A DNA stretch of 64,000 bases from Clostridium folliculivorans (GCF_024341905.1 NZ_BQXY01000002.1:62001-126000); one strand, 5' to 3'. Positions 8,886-19,481 are shown, counted from the stretch's first letter. Made by a program: numbers and translations. The notes: generated by a model from the sequence alone, not told the origin.

Positions 8886-8917
8886 AAAAAACTGCTTAAA
8901 GTGATGAGCAGTTTTTT
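8886..8917 (+). terminator. intrinsic terminator
   Basis: A perfect 11-bp stem AAAAAACTGCT (8886-8896) with its complement at 8907-8917, ending in six T. Confidence 0.88.
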
Positions 8918-9106
8918 GTGTTTAATGCTAAGACTCTTAAGCTGGAATTATAAAGTACATCAGTTATTAAATAATATATTATTTTTAAAAAATCAGTATA
9001 ATGAAAATTTAAACTTAGTAAAATGTATTGATGATAATTATTAAGAAATGATTGTATTAGTAAAGCTTAAATATAAATTTATTAAATTTAATTGGAGGTA
9101 TAATAG

Positions 9107-9679
9107 ATGGATGTAATGGAAGCAATAAAGACAAGGACCTCTATAGGCAAAATGAGGGAAGAAAGTGTACCAAGGGAGGTAATAGAAAATATAATTGAAG
9201 CTGGGACACATGCTCCAAATAGATATCTAACTCAACCTTGGAGATTTTTTGTTATAAGCGGAGATGGAAGGAAAGCACTTTCAAAGGTAATGGAAGATAT
9301 TGTACTATCTTCAGGTGTAGATATACAAAGTGAAGTTGGAAAGAAAAAACTAGAGAAAGAAATAAATAAACCTTTTAGAGCTCCAGTAATTATAGCTGTT
9401 GCTACAGAAGTAACTGAAAACGGAAAAGCATTAAGGACTGAAGAGCTTGGTGCAACATATGCTGCGGTAGAAAATATGCTTTTAGCTGCACATGCCTTAG
9501 GTGTAGCAGCTTATTGGAAAACAGGAAAGGCTTGTTATGACAGCAAAATGAAGGAGTTTTTCGACTTAGAGCCAAAAGATGAGGTGGTTGCACTCATATA
9601 TATTGGATATGCTGATATGGATAAGAAACCAACATCTAGGAAAAGCGGCAAAGATCTTACAAAATGGATTGAGAAGTAG
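9107..9679 (+). CDS. nitroreductase family protein
   Basis: A 190-aa FMN-dependent NAD(P)H oxidoreductase of the nitroreductase superfamily. Diagnostic segments are the N-terminal MEAIKTRTSIGKM (FMN phosphate contacts by the arginine-serine pair), EAGTHAPNRYLTQPWRFFVI (the APN/Q-W motif) and the C-terminal glycine-rich VVALIYIGYAD. Length matches small nitroreductases. The physiological substrate is unknown; such proteins reduce nitro compounds, quinones or flavins. Strong GGAGG site; apparently monocistronic. Confidence 0.9.
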   Translation: MDVMEAIKTRTSIGKMREESVPREVIENIIEAGTHAPNRYLTQPWRFFVISGDGRKALSKVMEDIVLSSGVDIQSEVGKKKLEKEINKPFRAPVIIAVATEVTENGKALRTEELGATYAAVENMLLAAHALGVAAYWKTGKACYDSKMKEFFDLEPKDEVVALIYIGYADMDKKPTSRKSGKDLTKWIEK

Positions 9680-9820
9680 AATGTGTAAAGAAGGATTGGG
9701 ATTCGATTTGATTAATTTTGTATTGAATATATTATAGTAGTTAGATAAATAGGAGAAATTTAGTAACCTATTAATGTAAATATATTAATATATAATATAC
9801 AAATATTAAGGTGGTAACCT

Positions 9821-10552
9821 ATGAACGATTTTGGAAGCAGACAAATAATTGCAATAAAAGAAGGTGATGTTACATGGTATTTTTCGAGGGACAAAATTAT
9901 ATTAACCGGTGAATGTCCCTATGTAGAAACAACATTTACAAATAATATAGAGTTAATAGTACAACCACGCGGAAAAAAGCGGCCATCTTTAGTTAAGATA
10001 CCTTTTAGCGGATATTACTTTCAGATATTTTTAGGCGACTTTAATGGTGATGGAAGAGATGAAATACTAGTGAGGGGGAGTTTCTTAGAAGTAAGGGGAT
10101 ATGCAATCGGTGTAATTTACACTTATTCAAACGGCTATTTGGAAAAGATATTTGATCATGAAATATTTACAAGTAGTTATTTATTTAAGACTAGATATCT
10201 AGATAACTATAAAATAGAAGTTATAAGTCTGCCATTAAAAGAAAAATATATAATTGATATTTCTGGAAGATCCAAAGAATATTTAGATCTATTGTTTGAC
10301 TCAACAGGTAAAGTAAAAGAAAATGTTGCTCCGGCGATATCTCCAGTTATAGACATAGATCCAGTGAAATCAATTTATGACGACACATATAGTATAATAA
10401 TTAAACAAAATGTCTTAGGAATTGATAATGATGATGTCTTTGCAATTATTGAGAGTTTTCTTTCTCTATATGAGAATAAGATTAAATTGATTAGTATGGG
10501 AATCCTCACTTTTGGTAAAAAAGAAGAGAAAATCACAGACTGCAGTCAGTAA
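9821..10552 (+). CDS. hypothetical protein with one FG-GAP-like Asp-rich loop
   Basis: A 243-aa protein of unknown role. Residues about 70-85 (GDFNGDGRDEILVRG) form a DxNxDGxxD loop like the calcium-binding loops of FG-GAP/VCBS repeats, but only one copy is evident. There is no signal peptide or membrane segment, which is unusual for FG-GAP proteins, which are mostly exported. The body appears rich in strands. ATG follows AAGGTGG. No operon partner; the gene is convergent with the SNF2 helicase gene across a 98-bp palindromic element. Confidence 0.65.
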   Translation: MNDFGSRQIIAIKEGDVTWYFSRDKIILTGECPYVETTFTNNIELIVQPRGKKRPSLVKIPFSGYYFQIFLGDFNGDGRDEILVRGSFLEVRGYAIGVIYTYSNGYLEKIFDHEIFTSSYLFKTRYLDNYKIEVISLPLKEKYIIDISGRSKEYLDLLFDSTGKVKENVAPAISPVIDIDPVKSIYDDTYSIIIKQNVLGIDNDDVFAIIESFLSLYENKIKLISMGILTFGKKEEKITDCSQ

Positions 10553-10590
10553 GTGTAATTACGAATTTTTACTCTATTTATAACATATAT

Positions 10591-10688
10591 GGATGTACCA
10601 CTTCTTATTAAAATTTATTGTTTTTAAATTCTCTCATCAAAAGCCGTGAGGGTTTTAAAAATAGATTTCGGTTCGAAGTGGTACATCC
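10591..10688 (-). mobile_element. palindromic MITE-like element R2, copy 1
   Basis: A 98-bp unit with perfect 14-bp inverted ends GGATGTACCACTTC (10591-10604 and 10675-10688). Inner arms also pair: TTCTCTCA around 10629-10636 with TGAGGG around 10647-10652. Read on the minus strand it matches 53022-53118 along its whole length. It lies between convergent genes, where it could also work as a bidirectional terminator. Confidence 0.75.
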
Positions 10689-10716
10689 TGTTTTGAATTT
10701 AATTACGATTTATTTT

Positions 10717-13700
10717 CTACTCAGTTCTATCGAAAAGACTTAATAAATCTTCTTTACTCAATCTATCAAAAGAATCACTATCTTTTAATTCTCCAGTTAA
10801 TATTGAGTCTATCAATTGCTTTTTATTATGCTGAAGAGTTAGTATGTTTTCTTCTATAGTCCCTTTAGCAACTAATTTAATAACTTCAACAATATTTTTC
10901 TGTCCTATTCGATGTGCTCTATCTGTGGCTTGATCTTCTACTGCAGGATTCCACCAGGGATCAAAATGAATAACTAGGTTTGCGGAAGTTAAATTTAGTC
11001 CAGTTCCGCCAGCTTTTAAAGAAATTAAAAATACACTAACATTATCACTTTGATTAAATTCATTCACTAGTCTCAGTCTCTCCTTTGCAGGAGTTGAGCC
11101 ATCTATATAGTAGTAAGCTATATTTTGTTTCTCAAGATCATCAGCTATCTTTGCTAGAGCAGAGGTGAATTGCGAAAATAGAAGAACCTTACCATTAGAT
11201 TCGATTTGGTCTTCAATAATTGAAATAGCTGCTTCTAATTTACTACTGCCTCCTGAATAATTAGGTATTAGTAGTGAAGGATCTAAGCAAATCTGTCGAA
11301 GCTTCGTTAAATATGAGAATATTTCAATCTTTCCTTTTGAAGCATCTCTTAGACTTTTTCTTATATCCTTTATATAAGAACTATATATTGATTTCTGCAT
11401 TGAAGTCATTTCTATAATCAGTGTTTTTTCTACCTTATCAGGCAATTCATCTATAACCTCTTGTTTAGTTCTTCTTAGGATAAAAGGACTGATAAGTGTT
11501 TTTAGAAGTTCAATGCTTTCATAATCATTAGCTGAAAACTTCTTTTCAAAACTTTCTTTGGAAAGAAGATAATTTGGCATTACAAAATCGAAGATAGACC
11601 AAAGTTCTGTTAAAGTATTTTCTAAAGGAGTTCCAGTTAAAGCAAAATGAACCTTTGCTTTAATACTTTTAATTGCTAACTTGGTTTTTGAAGCTGAATT
11701 TTTTATATTTTGAGCTTCATCGATTATGCAGTAGTCAAAGTAAGAGTCTATATAGCTCTGAACATTATTTTTTAGAGTACCATAGGTAGTCAAAATCACT
11801 GTATTATTTTCTATTAGTTCAGATAAGTTTTCAGTTTTGTTTTTATTTCCATGTATTATCTCAAACTTAATATCAGGAGAAAATCTCTCTAGCTCATCCT
11901 TCCAGTTATATATTAGAGAAGTAGGGGTAACAATCAGAAACTTTTTGTTTATTTCTGAAGTTATAAAAGCTATGGTTTGCACAGTTTTACCTAGTCCCAT
12001 TTCATCCGCTAAAATACCGCCAAATCCTAAGTTAGATAGATCCCTAAGCCACTTGAAACCTTTAATTTGATAATCTCTCAATGAAGCCTTAAGTTCTCTA
12101 GGTACAAGCACTGTGTTATTTTTAAAATCAAATAAATTCTGTTCTATGTTTTGCAACTGTTTTGAAAAATTGTTCATCACATAGTTGCTGTTATTAAGTA
12201 GATGATTTGCATATGGAAGTTTATCTTTATCTATATATAAGGTTCCGTCATAGGAAGTTTTATCATTTGATAGCAAATCAAGCAAATTGAAAAATCTTAA
12301 AATTCCTTCATCTCTAAAATCTAGAAAATTATTATTGCTATCTTTGTAGAAGTTGTCGCCGGATTTATATGCCTCATGGGCAGAATTAAGTTCTGATACA
12401 GACATATCTCCAATTTGATATACTATTTTTATATAAGAATTTTCATCATAGAAGTCAATCTTTACATTAGTTGAATTGTATATTTTAACCGTTTCAAAAC
12501 CTTTACCGAACGTAACTTTACCAAGTTTATGAATATTATTTTCTGTGTTGGCTAATAAATCAAAGAGATCAGGATCATTACCTATAAATAATAACTTATC
12601 TTCTTTGCATATAAATCGTAGGGCTTCTAGCTTCATTAAAACTTTATTTTCCTTAGCATAATCCCGTATGTTGCTTAAACTATTTTTCTTATCAACAAGT
12701 ATATCAATTTTATTATCAAAATATAGACCGTAAACTTTGCAACATATAGTTGCATTAGCTTTGAAAATGAGAAATTCAAATTTTAGATAATTTAAGCTAA
12801 AGTTCTTGACTCCTTCACTTAAACTTATATCTTTTGATATACTAGTGATTTTTAAAATTAGCATGTCGTAGTTTTCTTCAGTTTTAACAAAGGTTAAACT
12901 ATCTTCTTCGATAAATCTATTGTAAAAAGGTAAATAATTGCAAGTTTGATTTTTGCTAGGCAAATATATATTGCCATTAAAGAAAAATACATTAGCTTTA
13001 GTATCAAGCATAGTTGGCAACTTTTTATGGGTTGTCAATATAAAATGTGCATTATCATCTTTCAAAGTGAAGCTTAGGGGCAAATCTTCATTAAATATAG
13101 TAGGGGAGTACTCTATGCTTTTGTATTTAAATTGTATTTTTTCATTGACTAAAGCCTTAAAAAAATCTTTTAATTCAGACGAATCTAATAAAATAGACCG
13201 CCCATTAAGTGAAACGGATGAATTTTGTAGTTTCTGTTTTAAAAAGTGTAAAAGCTTTCTATGATTTTGATTAATCTCATATTCTTTGAGGTCATATTTG
13301 AGATGATCATCTATATAGATATAATTTTTATTAAGTATAGATGAAATAAATTGATTCAAATTAGTAATTAAATATTTATGTTTTAACCCAATACGAAACT
13401 CAGCCTCGTATGTTGAGTATTCTTTAAATGATTTAGAAATAAGTGAAATCTGCATTGTGAGAATCGACTTTTCCTTAGTATCTATATCAGTTTGCTTATC
13501 AGAATAAGTATGTGATTCATTTCGTTTTTTTAGAGAGTCTATAAATTTATATGCTGTAGCAGTTAAATGATCACACATAAACAGTGGTTTGTTTTGAGAA
13601 AAATCCTTAAAAAGACTGCAGTTGCATCTTGTATTTATTACAGTTCCTTTTGCTAAATCTATTTTTATATGCGTACTAAATTCAGTTGCATTATCCTTAT

Positions 13701-13851
13701 TTTTTATATCACCATATATATGATAAATAGAATCTATTCTTTTTCCTCTAACTTTTTTGACAAAATCTTTTTTGAATATTTCATTTCCTTTGGTTTTCAT
13801 TAAATTAGAAGAAGGTTTGAAAATTATTTGTTTTAAAGTCATAATATCCAT
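10717..13851 (-). CDS. SNF2 family DEAD/DEAH-box helicase with SWIM zinc finger
   Basis: A 1044-aa ATP-driven DNA translocase or remodeller. Residues about 70-100 carry a SWIM-type zinc motif (CNC...CDHL). The middle is the bacterial SNF2-associated region. The helicase core begins near residue 590: GGILADEMGLGKTVQTIAF (Walker A), IIDEAQNIKN (DEAQ box), ALTGTPLENTLTELWSIF, then the C-terminal half with LLFSQFTSALAKI, SLKAGGTGLNLTSA and WWNPAVEDQATDRAHRIGQ. This is the usual clostridial architecture. GAGGTGAGAG precedes the ATG. It is transcribed alone, divergent from the mannitol operon. Role in repair or transcription recycling is inferred from the family only. Confidence 0.94.
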   Translation of the reverse strand: MDIMTLKQIIFKPSSNLMKTKGNEIFKKDFVKKVRGKRIDSIYHIYGDIKNKDNATEFSTHIKIDLAKGTVINTRCNCSLFKDFSQNKPLFMCDHLTATAYKFIDSLKKRNESHTYSDKQTDIDTKEKSILTMQISLISKSFKEYSTYEAEFRIGLKHKYLITNLNQFISSILNKNYIYIDDHLKYDLKEYEINQNHRKLLHFLKQKLQNSSVSLNGRSILLDSSELKDFFKALVNEKIQFKYKSIEYSPTIFNEDLPLSFTLKDDNAHFILTTHKKLPTMLDTKANVFFFNGNIYLPSKNQTCNYLPFYNRFIEEDSLTFVKTEENYDMLILKITSISKDISLSEGVKNFSLNYLKFEFLIFKANATICCKVYGLYFDNKIDILVDKKNSLSNIRDYAKENKVLMKLEALRFICKEDKLLFIGNDPDLFDLLANTENNIHKLGKVTFGKGFETVKIYNSTNVKIDFYDENSYIKIVYQIGDMSVSELNSAHEAYKSGDNFYKDSNNNFLDFRDEGILRFFNLLDLLSNDKTSYDGTLYIDKDKLPYANHLLNNSNYVMNNFSKQLQNIEQNLFDFKNNTVLVPRELKASLRDYQIKGFKWLRDLSNLGFGGILADEMGLGKTVQTIAFITSEINKKFLIVTPTSLIYNWKDELERFSPDIKFEIIHGNKNKTENLSELIENNTVILTTYGTLKNNVQSYIDSYFDYCIIDEAQNIKNSASKTKLAIKSIKAKVHFALTGTPLENTLTELWSIFDFVMPNYLLSKESFEKKFSANDYESIELLKTLISPFILRRTKQEVIDELPDKVEKTLIIEMTSMQKSIYSSYIKDIRKSLRDASKGKIEIFSYLTKLRQICLDPSLLIPNYSGGSSKLEAAISIIEDQIESNGKVLLFSQFTSALAKIADDLEKQNIAYYYIDGSTPAKERLRLVNEFNQSDNVSVFLISLKAGGTGLNLTSANLVIHFDPWWNPAVEDQATDRAHRIGQKNIVEVIKLVAKGTIEENILTLQHNKKQLIDSILTGELKDSDSFDRLSKEDLLSLFDRTE

Positions 13852-14412
13852 TCTCTCACCTCATTTTGCAGAGTATTTTTGGCATCCTTAGCAATTATGT
13901 GATATTATTAATATCTGTGCATACGTAGTTCTATGAAGCAGGTAATATTATAACATATTTTTATGGATTTTATGGATATAAAGATATACATATAGTAATC
14001 AAAAAGCTTTTTATGATTTTATTGAAAGCCAATAAAATCAAATATGGTTCATTAAATCTAGTCAATAAAGTCAGATTGGTGCAACTTTATCCACTATATG
14101 TCAGTTTATATCTTAAGGCTTATGTAAACTATATATAATAGTAACTAAACTATACATAAAAAATATAAGTTTATTTAATTTAGGTTTCAAATTTGTCGTA
14201 AATGTTCTTTGTCAAAAAAATATAAAAATAGAGACACATCCTGTGAGGCAAGTGTTTAAGCCAGTTTTCGCAATTTTAAAATTGTCATTGAAAACGTATC
14301 ACAAAATTGAAGTTAATTAAATTGAAAACGACTTCTTAATGTTTTATTATAAGTACATAGCAATCAAACATTAATAAAAATTATTAAAAATTATTTTATA
14401 GGAGGTCTCATA
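13852..14412. other. divergent intergenic region between the helicase gene and mtlA
   Basis: No gene. It contains a perfect 10-bp hairpin (GATTTTATTG 14015-14024 with 14030-14039) without a T-run, and the direct repeats noted at 14287-14330. It must hold the promoters for both flanking transcription units. Confidence 0.5.
14287..14330 (+). promoter_or_regulatory. direct repeat ATTGAAAACG upstream of mtlA, possible control site
   Basis: ATTGAAAACG occurs at 14287-14296 and again at 14321-14330. The first copy, extended to TTGAAAACGTATCAC, resembles the left half of a CcpA cre site. It could serve carbon catabolite control or MtlR binding. The 34-base spacing, about three helical turns, would put both on one face of the DNA. 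Confidence 0.35.
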
Positions 14413-15801
14413 ATGGCAAATAATTCATCAGCAAAAGCCAAAGTTCAAAGATTTGGTAACTTCCTTAGTTCAATGGTTTTACCAAACATCGGAGCATTTA
14501 TTGCATGGGGTTTAATCACAGCATTATTTATCCCAACAGGTTGGATGCCAAATGCATACTTTGCAAAATTGGTTGGTCCAATGATTACTTACTTACTTCC
14601 AATACTAATAGGTTACCAAGGTGGTAAACTTGTGTATGATACAAGAGGAGGAGTAGTAGGTGCTATAGCTACAGCAGGTGTTGTAGTAGGAGCATCAATC
14701 CCAATGTTCTTAGGAGCAATGGTAATGGGTCCACTAGGTGGATGGTTAATCAAGAAGTTTGATAAACTAGTAGATGGAAAAGTTCCAACTGGTTTTGAAA
14801 TGTTAGTTAACAACTTCTCATCTGGTATATTAGGTGGAGGACTTTCATTATTAGCTTTCACTTACATAGAACCACTTGTTGCAGGAGTTTCAACTGGTCT
14901 AGGTAATATAGCTCAAGGAATCACAAACGCTGGCTTACTTCCTTTAATAGCAATAGTTGTTGAACCAGCTAAGATATTATTCTTAAACAACGCTATCAAC
15001 CACGGAGTATTATCTCCTTTAGGAATTCAACAAGCTGCATCAGCAGGAAAATCAATATTCTTCTTATTGGAACCAAACCCAGGTCCAGGACTTGGTATAC
15101 TTCTAGCATTCTGGTTATATGCTAAGGGAACTGCAAAACAATCAGCACCTGGTGCTATCATAATCCACTTCTTAGGTGGTATACATGAAATTTACTTCCC
15201 ATATGTATTAATGAAACCACTTTTATTATTAGCTGTAATAGCTGGTGGAATCGCTGGAGACTTAACATTTGTAGTATTACATGCTGGTCTTGTAGCAGCT
15301 CCATCACCAGGAAGTATAATTTCCTTAATGGCAATGTCTCCAAAAGGTGGACAATTACCAGTATTAGCAGGTGTTGCAGTAGCAACAGCAGTATCATTCT
15401 TAGTGGCTTCTGTAATAATAAAGAGAGATCCACAAGGTGAAGACATCGAAGAAGCTCAAGCTAAAGTTAAAGGTATGAAAGCTGAAAGCAAAGGTCAAAC
15501 AATAGCAGAAGCAACAACTGGCGACGTTAAGTTAATAGTATTTGCTTGTGATGCTGGTATGGGATCTTCAGCAATGGGTGAATCAATACTTAAGAAAGCA
15601 TTAAAAGATGCAGGAATAACTGGTGTTGATGTTAGTCACTCACCTGTAGACAGTATTCCAGGAAATGCTGATGTAGTATTTACTCAGGAAAACTTATACG
15701 AAAGAGCTAAAAAGTCAGCTAAAACTGATAGAATCCTAACTGTGAAAAATTTCTTAGATCGTGCTAGATATGATGAATTTATAAGTCAGTTAAAGAAATA
15801 A
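14413..15801 (+). CDS. mtlA: PTS mannitol transporter EIICB
   Basis: A 462-aa membrane permease that imports mannitol and phosphorylates it. The EIIC domain (about 1-345) is polytopic and has the substrate-site motif [10 protein letters not shown]. The EIIB domain (about 375-462) carries the phosphocysteine in [13 protein letters not shown] (Cys379), which receives phosphate from the EIIA encoded by mtlF. The EIIA domain is absent here because mtlF is separate, as in many Gram-positives. First gene of the mtlA-mtlR-mtlF-mtlD operon. ATG follows AGGAGG. Confidence 0.97.
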   Translation: MANNSSAKAKVQRFGNFLSSMVLPNIGAFIAWGLITALFIPTGWMPNAYFAKLVGPMITYLLPILIGYQGGKLVYDTRGGVVGAIATAGVVVGASIPMFLGAMVMGPLGGWLIKKFDKLVDGKVPTGFEMLVNNFSSGILGGGLSLLAFTYIEPLVAGVSTGLGNIAQGITNAGLLPLIAIVVEPAKILFLNNAINHGVLSPLGIQQAASAGKSIFFLLEPNPGPGLGILLAFWLYAKGTAKQSAPGAIIIHFLGGIHEIYFPYVLMKPLLLLAVIAGGIAGDLTFVVLHAGLVAAPSPGSIISLMAMSPKGGQLPVLAGVAVATAVSFLVASVIIKRDPQGEDIEEAQAKVKGMKAESKGQTIAEATTGDVKLIVFACDAGMGSSAMGESILKKALKDAGITGVDVSHSPVDSIPGNADVVFTQENLYERAKKSAKTDRILTVKNFLDRARYDEFISQLKK

Positions 15802-15825
15802 ACTAAAAACTAGGTGTTTAAATTA

Positions 15826-17880
15826 ATGGAAAATTTCACCCCTAGACAGCAGTTTATATTAAGTAGAATTTTAAATGAAGGCTCTTTAAATATAAAGAGC
15901 CTTCTTAAACAATTAGATGTCAGCACGAGAACAATTCTAAGAGAGATCACAGCGATAAATAAGGAACTGAAGAAGTACAGTGTTACCATATTTTCGCATG
16001 AAGATATGGAATTATCTATTTCAGGTAATAAGAAGAGTATTGAAGAATTGAAAATATCTTTAAATCAAGTTCCTATGCAATGGCTATTTAGTAAAGAACA
16101 AAGGCAGATAATAATGGCTTGTGAACTTCTTATAACAAAGGAGCCATTAAAAGCAAGTTATTTTAGTCATAAATTCAATGTTGTTATGGGAAGTATAAGT
16201 TTAGATTTAGATAATATTGAGAAGTTATTGCTTAGTAAAAATTTATGTTTATTAAGAAGAAGAAATCAAGGCATAAGTATTGAAGGATCTGAATGGAATA
16301 TAAGAATAGCGCTAGTTGAGTTTTTATTAGAACTTAAGCCATATGAAGATCTTTTAGCAATATTATATGATGAAGAGGTTGATCAAACAGTTCAAGCTTT
16401 CTTCGAGATAATATTTGGAACTAAGCTTATAAATCTTGTGAAATCAATATTCAATGGTTCTAAGTTTAGTTATATAAGAGTAAATGATGTGAAGTATTTC
16501 ACATTGTTTATACAGTTGCTTTTGGCAATAAGAAGAACAGAATCTGGTGACAGTATTAAACTGCCAGAGAAAATGAAAAATGAAATAATTAACTCGGAAG
16601 CATATGAAAAAATAAAAATTATTGATGAAGCTTTAGGAGAAAATGGAATAACTTTACCTGAGGAAGAACTGGTTTATTTAACTTTGTATTTAAGTGAATA
16701 TAATTATTTTCTAAATAATAGTAATAATTTTATGCAATCAGATGTTAATTACGAAGATATTGCTTTAGAGTTAGTAGCTGATGTATCAAAGAAAATACAA
16801 GCGGATATTACCGGAGATACACAACTAATAAAGGATTTATCACAGCATTTTAAGCAAACTTTTTACATGCTTAATATAGGTCTTGTGGTAATAAATCCGT
16901 TAGTAAATGAAATAAAGGAGCACTATAGTGAGCTATTTAAGATAATAAAAAATAGGTGTAAGCTCATTTTTTCAAGATATAACTTGAAAATTCCTTCTGA
17001 TGAAGTCGGATATATTGCTATGCATATAGATGTTGCACTTCAAAGGAAGCAAGAAGCCTCTAGGAAGATAAATGCCTTAATAGTATGTCCTGGCGGAATA
17101 GCTACAGCTAGGATACTTTCCAGCAAGGTGAACTCACTTTTTCCTGATATAGGAGAACTCACTGTTTCATCTATAAATAATATGAATAATAAAATTGAAG
17201 AGGATTTATATGATTTAATCATATCTACAGTAGCTATTAATTCTCATTCTAAAGGGAAAGTTATTGTTGTATCACCATTTATGTCAAAAACAGATATTGA
17301 GAAAATAAGTAATTTTATATTTGATTTTAAGGTAAATGGGGAGCAAAGAACTTCAACACTTTCAAGTTCTTTAAAAAAAGAGGAAGTCACAAGCTTAGAT
17401 TATGAACTTGCAGATGATCTTCTGAAGAACTTTAGGTTGAATAAAACAAACGCTGATAATATTATTGAACTAATAGATTTTATTTCAGATGATGTATATA
17501 AAAGTGAACTTACTAATGATAAACAAGCAATAAAATTTGGTATAATGAAGAGGGAAGAAAAAGGAAATGTTGTTGTACCAGGAAGCAATATCGCATTGCT
17601 TCACACAAGAAGTGATAAAATGATAAGGCCTTTTGTAGGCGTATATAGAATTACAGAACCATTAAGCATGACCAGTATTGGTTTTGCTACAGAACAGACA
17701 GGTACTTTTATTGTACTTATAGCTAGAAAAGATGAAAGCAATTATATCCTACAACTTTTAGGTAAGATAAGCGTTGCATTAATAGAAGATAAAAATTTTG
17801 TAAATATATTAAAACTAGGTGGAATAGCTGATATAAGAAACTATCTAGTTAATATCGTGAATAAAGAGGAGGACATTTGA
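15826..17880 (+). CDS. mtlR: MtlR-type PRD-containing transcriptional activator
   Basis: A 684-aa BglG/MtlR-family regulator of the mannitol operon. The start is taken at ATG 15826 (MENFTPRQQ), 9 bases after AGGTG; an upstream in-frame GTG at 15814 overlaps that site. Order: N-terminal helix-turn-helix (FILSRILNEGSLNIKSLLKQ), a second HTH region, two PTS-regulation domains with histidines such as SQHFKQTF and AMHIDVAL, a GatB-like EIIB domain with NALIVCPGGIATARIL, and a C-terminal EIIA-like domain (GSNIALLHTRSDKMIRP). PTS phosphorylation of the PRDs and EIIB cysteine would link activity to mannitol flux. Its stop codon directly abuts the mtlF start. Confidence 0.93.
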   Translation: MENFTPRQQFILSRILNEGSLNIKSLLKQLDVSTRTILREITAINKELKKYSVTIFSHEDMELSISGNKKSIEELKISLNQVPMQWLFSKEQRQIIMACELLITKEPLKASYFSHKFNVVMGSISLDLDNIEKLLLSKNLCLLRRRNQGISIEGSEWNIRIALVEFLLELKPYEDLLAILYDEEVDQTVQAFFEIIFGTKLINLVKSIFNGSKFSYIRVNDVKYFTLFIQLLLAIRRTESGDSIKLPEKMKNEIINSEAYEKIKIIDEALGENGITLPEEELVYLTLYLSEYNYFLNNSNNFMQSDVNYEDIALELVADVSKKIQADITGDTQLIKDLSQHFKQTFYMLNIGLVVINPLVNEIKEHYSELFKIIKNRCKLIFSRYNLKIPSDEVGYIAMHIDVALQRKQEASRKINALIVCPGGIATARILSSKVNSLFPDIGELTVSSINNMNNKIEEDLYDLIISTVAINSHSKGKVIVVSPFMSKTDIEKISNFIFDFKVNGEQRTSTLSSSLKKEEVTSLDYELADDLLKNFRLNKTNADNIIELIDFISDDVYKSELTNDKQAIKFGIMKREEKGNVVVPGSNIALLHTRSDKMIRPFVGVYRITEPLSMTSIGFATEQTGTFIVLIARKDESNYILQLLGKISVALIEDKNFVNILKLGGIADIRNYLVNIVNKEEDI

Positions 17881-18324
17881 ATGAACAAAAACGTTTTAGT
17901 CGAAGAAAATATTGTATTAAATCTCCCATCAGAAGGTAAATATGAGGCGATAGAAAGAGCAGGAAGATTACTAGTAGCGAACGGATATGTTAATGAAAAT
18001 TATATCCAAGGAATGAGAGAAAGAGAAGATGAAGTTTCAACATTCATGGGAAATGGAGTAGCTATTCCACATGGAATGAACGAATACAAAAAACAAATAT
18101 TAAACTCAGGAATAGTTATATTACAATACCCAAATGGTGTTGATTTTGGTGATGGAAATACTGCATATATGGTAATAGGAATAGCAGGTGTTGGTGATGA
18201 ACATATGGCTATACTTTCCCAAATAGCATTAACTATACAATATGAAGAAAATGTAGAAAAACTAAAAGAAGCTAAAACTCCACAAGCAATAATGGAGATA
18301 ATAAAAGAAGAAGGTGAAATGTAA
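17881..18324 (+). CDS. mtlF: PTS mannitol transporter EIIA
   Basis: The 147-aa cytoplasmic phosphocarrier that passes phosphate from HPr to the EIIB domain of MtlA. The active-site histidine is His64 in GVAIPHGMNEYKK. Length is standard. The ATG follows the mtlR stop with no gap, and the binding site AGAGGAGG lies within mtlR. The stop overlaps the mtlD start (TAATG), so expression of the two is coupled. Confidence 0.97.
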   Translation: MNKNVLVEENIVLNLPSEGKYEAIERAGRLLVANGYVNENYIQGMREREDEVSTFMGNGVAIPHGMNEYKKQILNSGIVILQYPNGVDFGDGNTAYMVIGIAGVGDEHMAILSQIALTIQYEENVEKLKEAKTPQAIMEIIKEEGEM

Positions 18325-19481
18325 TGAAAGCTGTACATTTTGGTGCTGGAAATATAGGTAGAGGTTTTATAGGATACCTATTATCAAAATCAGATTATCA
18401 AGTAACCTTCGTGGATATTTCAGACTTTTTAGTTGACGAAATAAATAAACATAAAGAATATACAGTAATTACTTTAAGTACTTCAGAAAATAAAGAAAAG
18501 ATTAATGGTGTAGATGCAATACATCTTAAAGATCTTGAAAACTTAGAAAAGGCTGTAGTAGAAGCAGATCTGATCACTACTTCAATAGGCGCTAACAACC
18601 TAGGTAGCACTGGAAAGCTTTTAAAAGGCTTATTAGAAAAGAGAATGGCAACAACTGATAAGAAAGTTGACATAATTGCTTGTGAAAATGCAATAATGGC
18701 TACTGACATGATTAAGAATGCTATACTTGAAGATGCTAGTGAAGAATTAGTTAAGTATTTAGATACTTATGTAGGCTTCCCGAACAGTGCTGTTGATAGA
18801 ATCGTTCCTAATGTAAATATCGAAAAGGAACTACCTATAGACGTTGCAGTTGAAGATTTCTATGAATGGGATATTGAAAAAGGTAAGGTAAAGGTAAATG
18901 GATCAGTAGAAGGTGCTGAATACGTTGAAAATCTAGCACCATATCTTGAAAGAAAATTATTCCTTTTAAATGGAGCTCATGCAACTACAGCATATTTAGG
19001 ATATTTAATGGGATATAACTTCATACATGAAGCTATAAAAGATGAGTATATAAGATCTGTAATTGTAGACTTCCATAAGGAAGCAGTAAAAGCTTTAAGT
19101 GAAAAACATAAAATGGATTTCAATGCACTTACTGAGTATTCTAAAAAGCTTGTTGGAAGATTTGAAAATCATTATCTTCAAGACGAAGTTTTCCGTGTAG
19201 GACGTGATCCAATAAGAAAGTTATCAGCTAACGATAGATTAATAACTCCATTAAAGCTTTGCTATGAGTTAAATTTAGAGTGTGGCAATATAGTTACTGG
19301 TGTAGCAGCTGGTCTTTTATTTGATGCTAAAGATGATGATAAAGCACAAGAGATTCAAAATGTTATAAACACTAAGGGTGTGAAAGAAGCTATTGTTCAA
19401 TTTACTGGTTTAGAAGTAGATAATCCACTAGTTGATTTAATCGCAAAGAAGTACGAAGAATTAAAGAAATTAAAAAAGTAG
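18324..19481 (+). CDS. mtlD: mannitol-1-phosphate 5-dehydrogenase
   Basis: The 385-aa NAD-dependent enzyme that oxidises mannitol 1-phosphate to fructose 6-phosphate, completing the pathway. The Rossmann motif FGAGNIGRGFIGYLL is at the N-terminus (about 6-20). The catalytic segment of long-chain mannitol dehydrogenases is seen around KLFLLNGAHATTAYLGYLMG (about 211-230), with the lysine and the N-G-x-H cluster. Length matches MtlD. Last gene of the operon; a terminator lies 90 bases downstream. Confidence 0.97.
   Translation: MKAVHFGAGNIGRGFIGYLLSKSDYQVTFVDISDFLVDEINKHKEYTVITLSTSENKEKINGVDAIHLKDLENLEKAVVEADLITTSIGANNLGSTGKLLKGLLEKRMATTDKKVDIIACENAIMATDMIKNAILEDASEELVKYLDTYVGFPNSAVDRIVPNVNIEKELPIDVAVEDFYEWDIEKGKVKVNGSVEGAEYVENLAPYLERKLFLLNGAHATTAYLGYLMGYNFIHEAIKDEYIRSVIVDFHKEAVKALSEKHKMDFNALTEYSKKLVGRFENHYLQDEVFRVGRDPIRKLSANDRLITPLKLCYELNLECGNIVTGVAAGLLFDAKDDDKAQEIQNVINTKGVKEAIVQFTGLEVDNPLVDLIAKKYEELKKLKK

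Noticed and set aside
8805..9044. 79-codon frame overlapping the end of the 68-aa gene
   Set aside because: It runs through the terminator hairpin at 8886-8917 and has no binding site.
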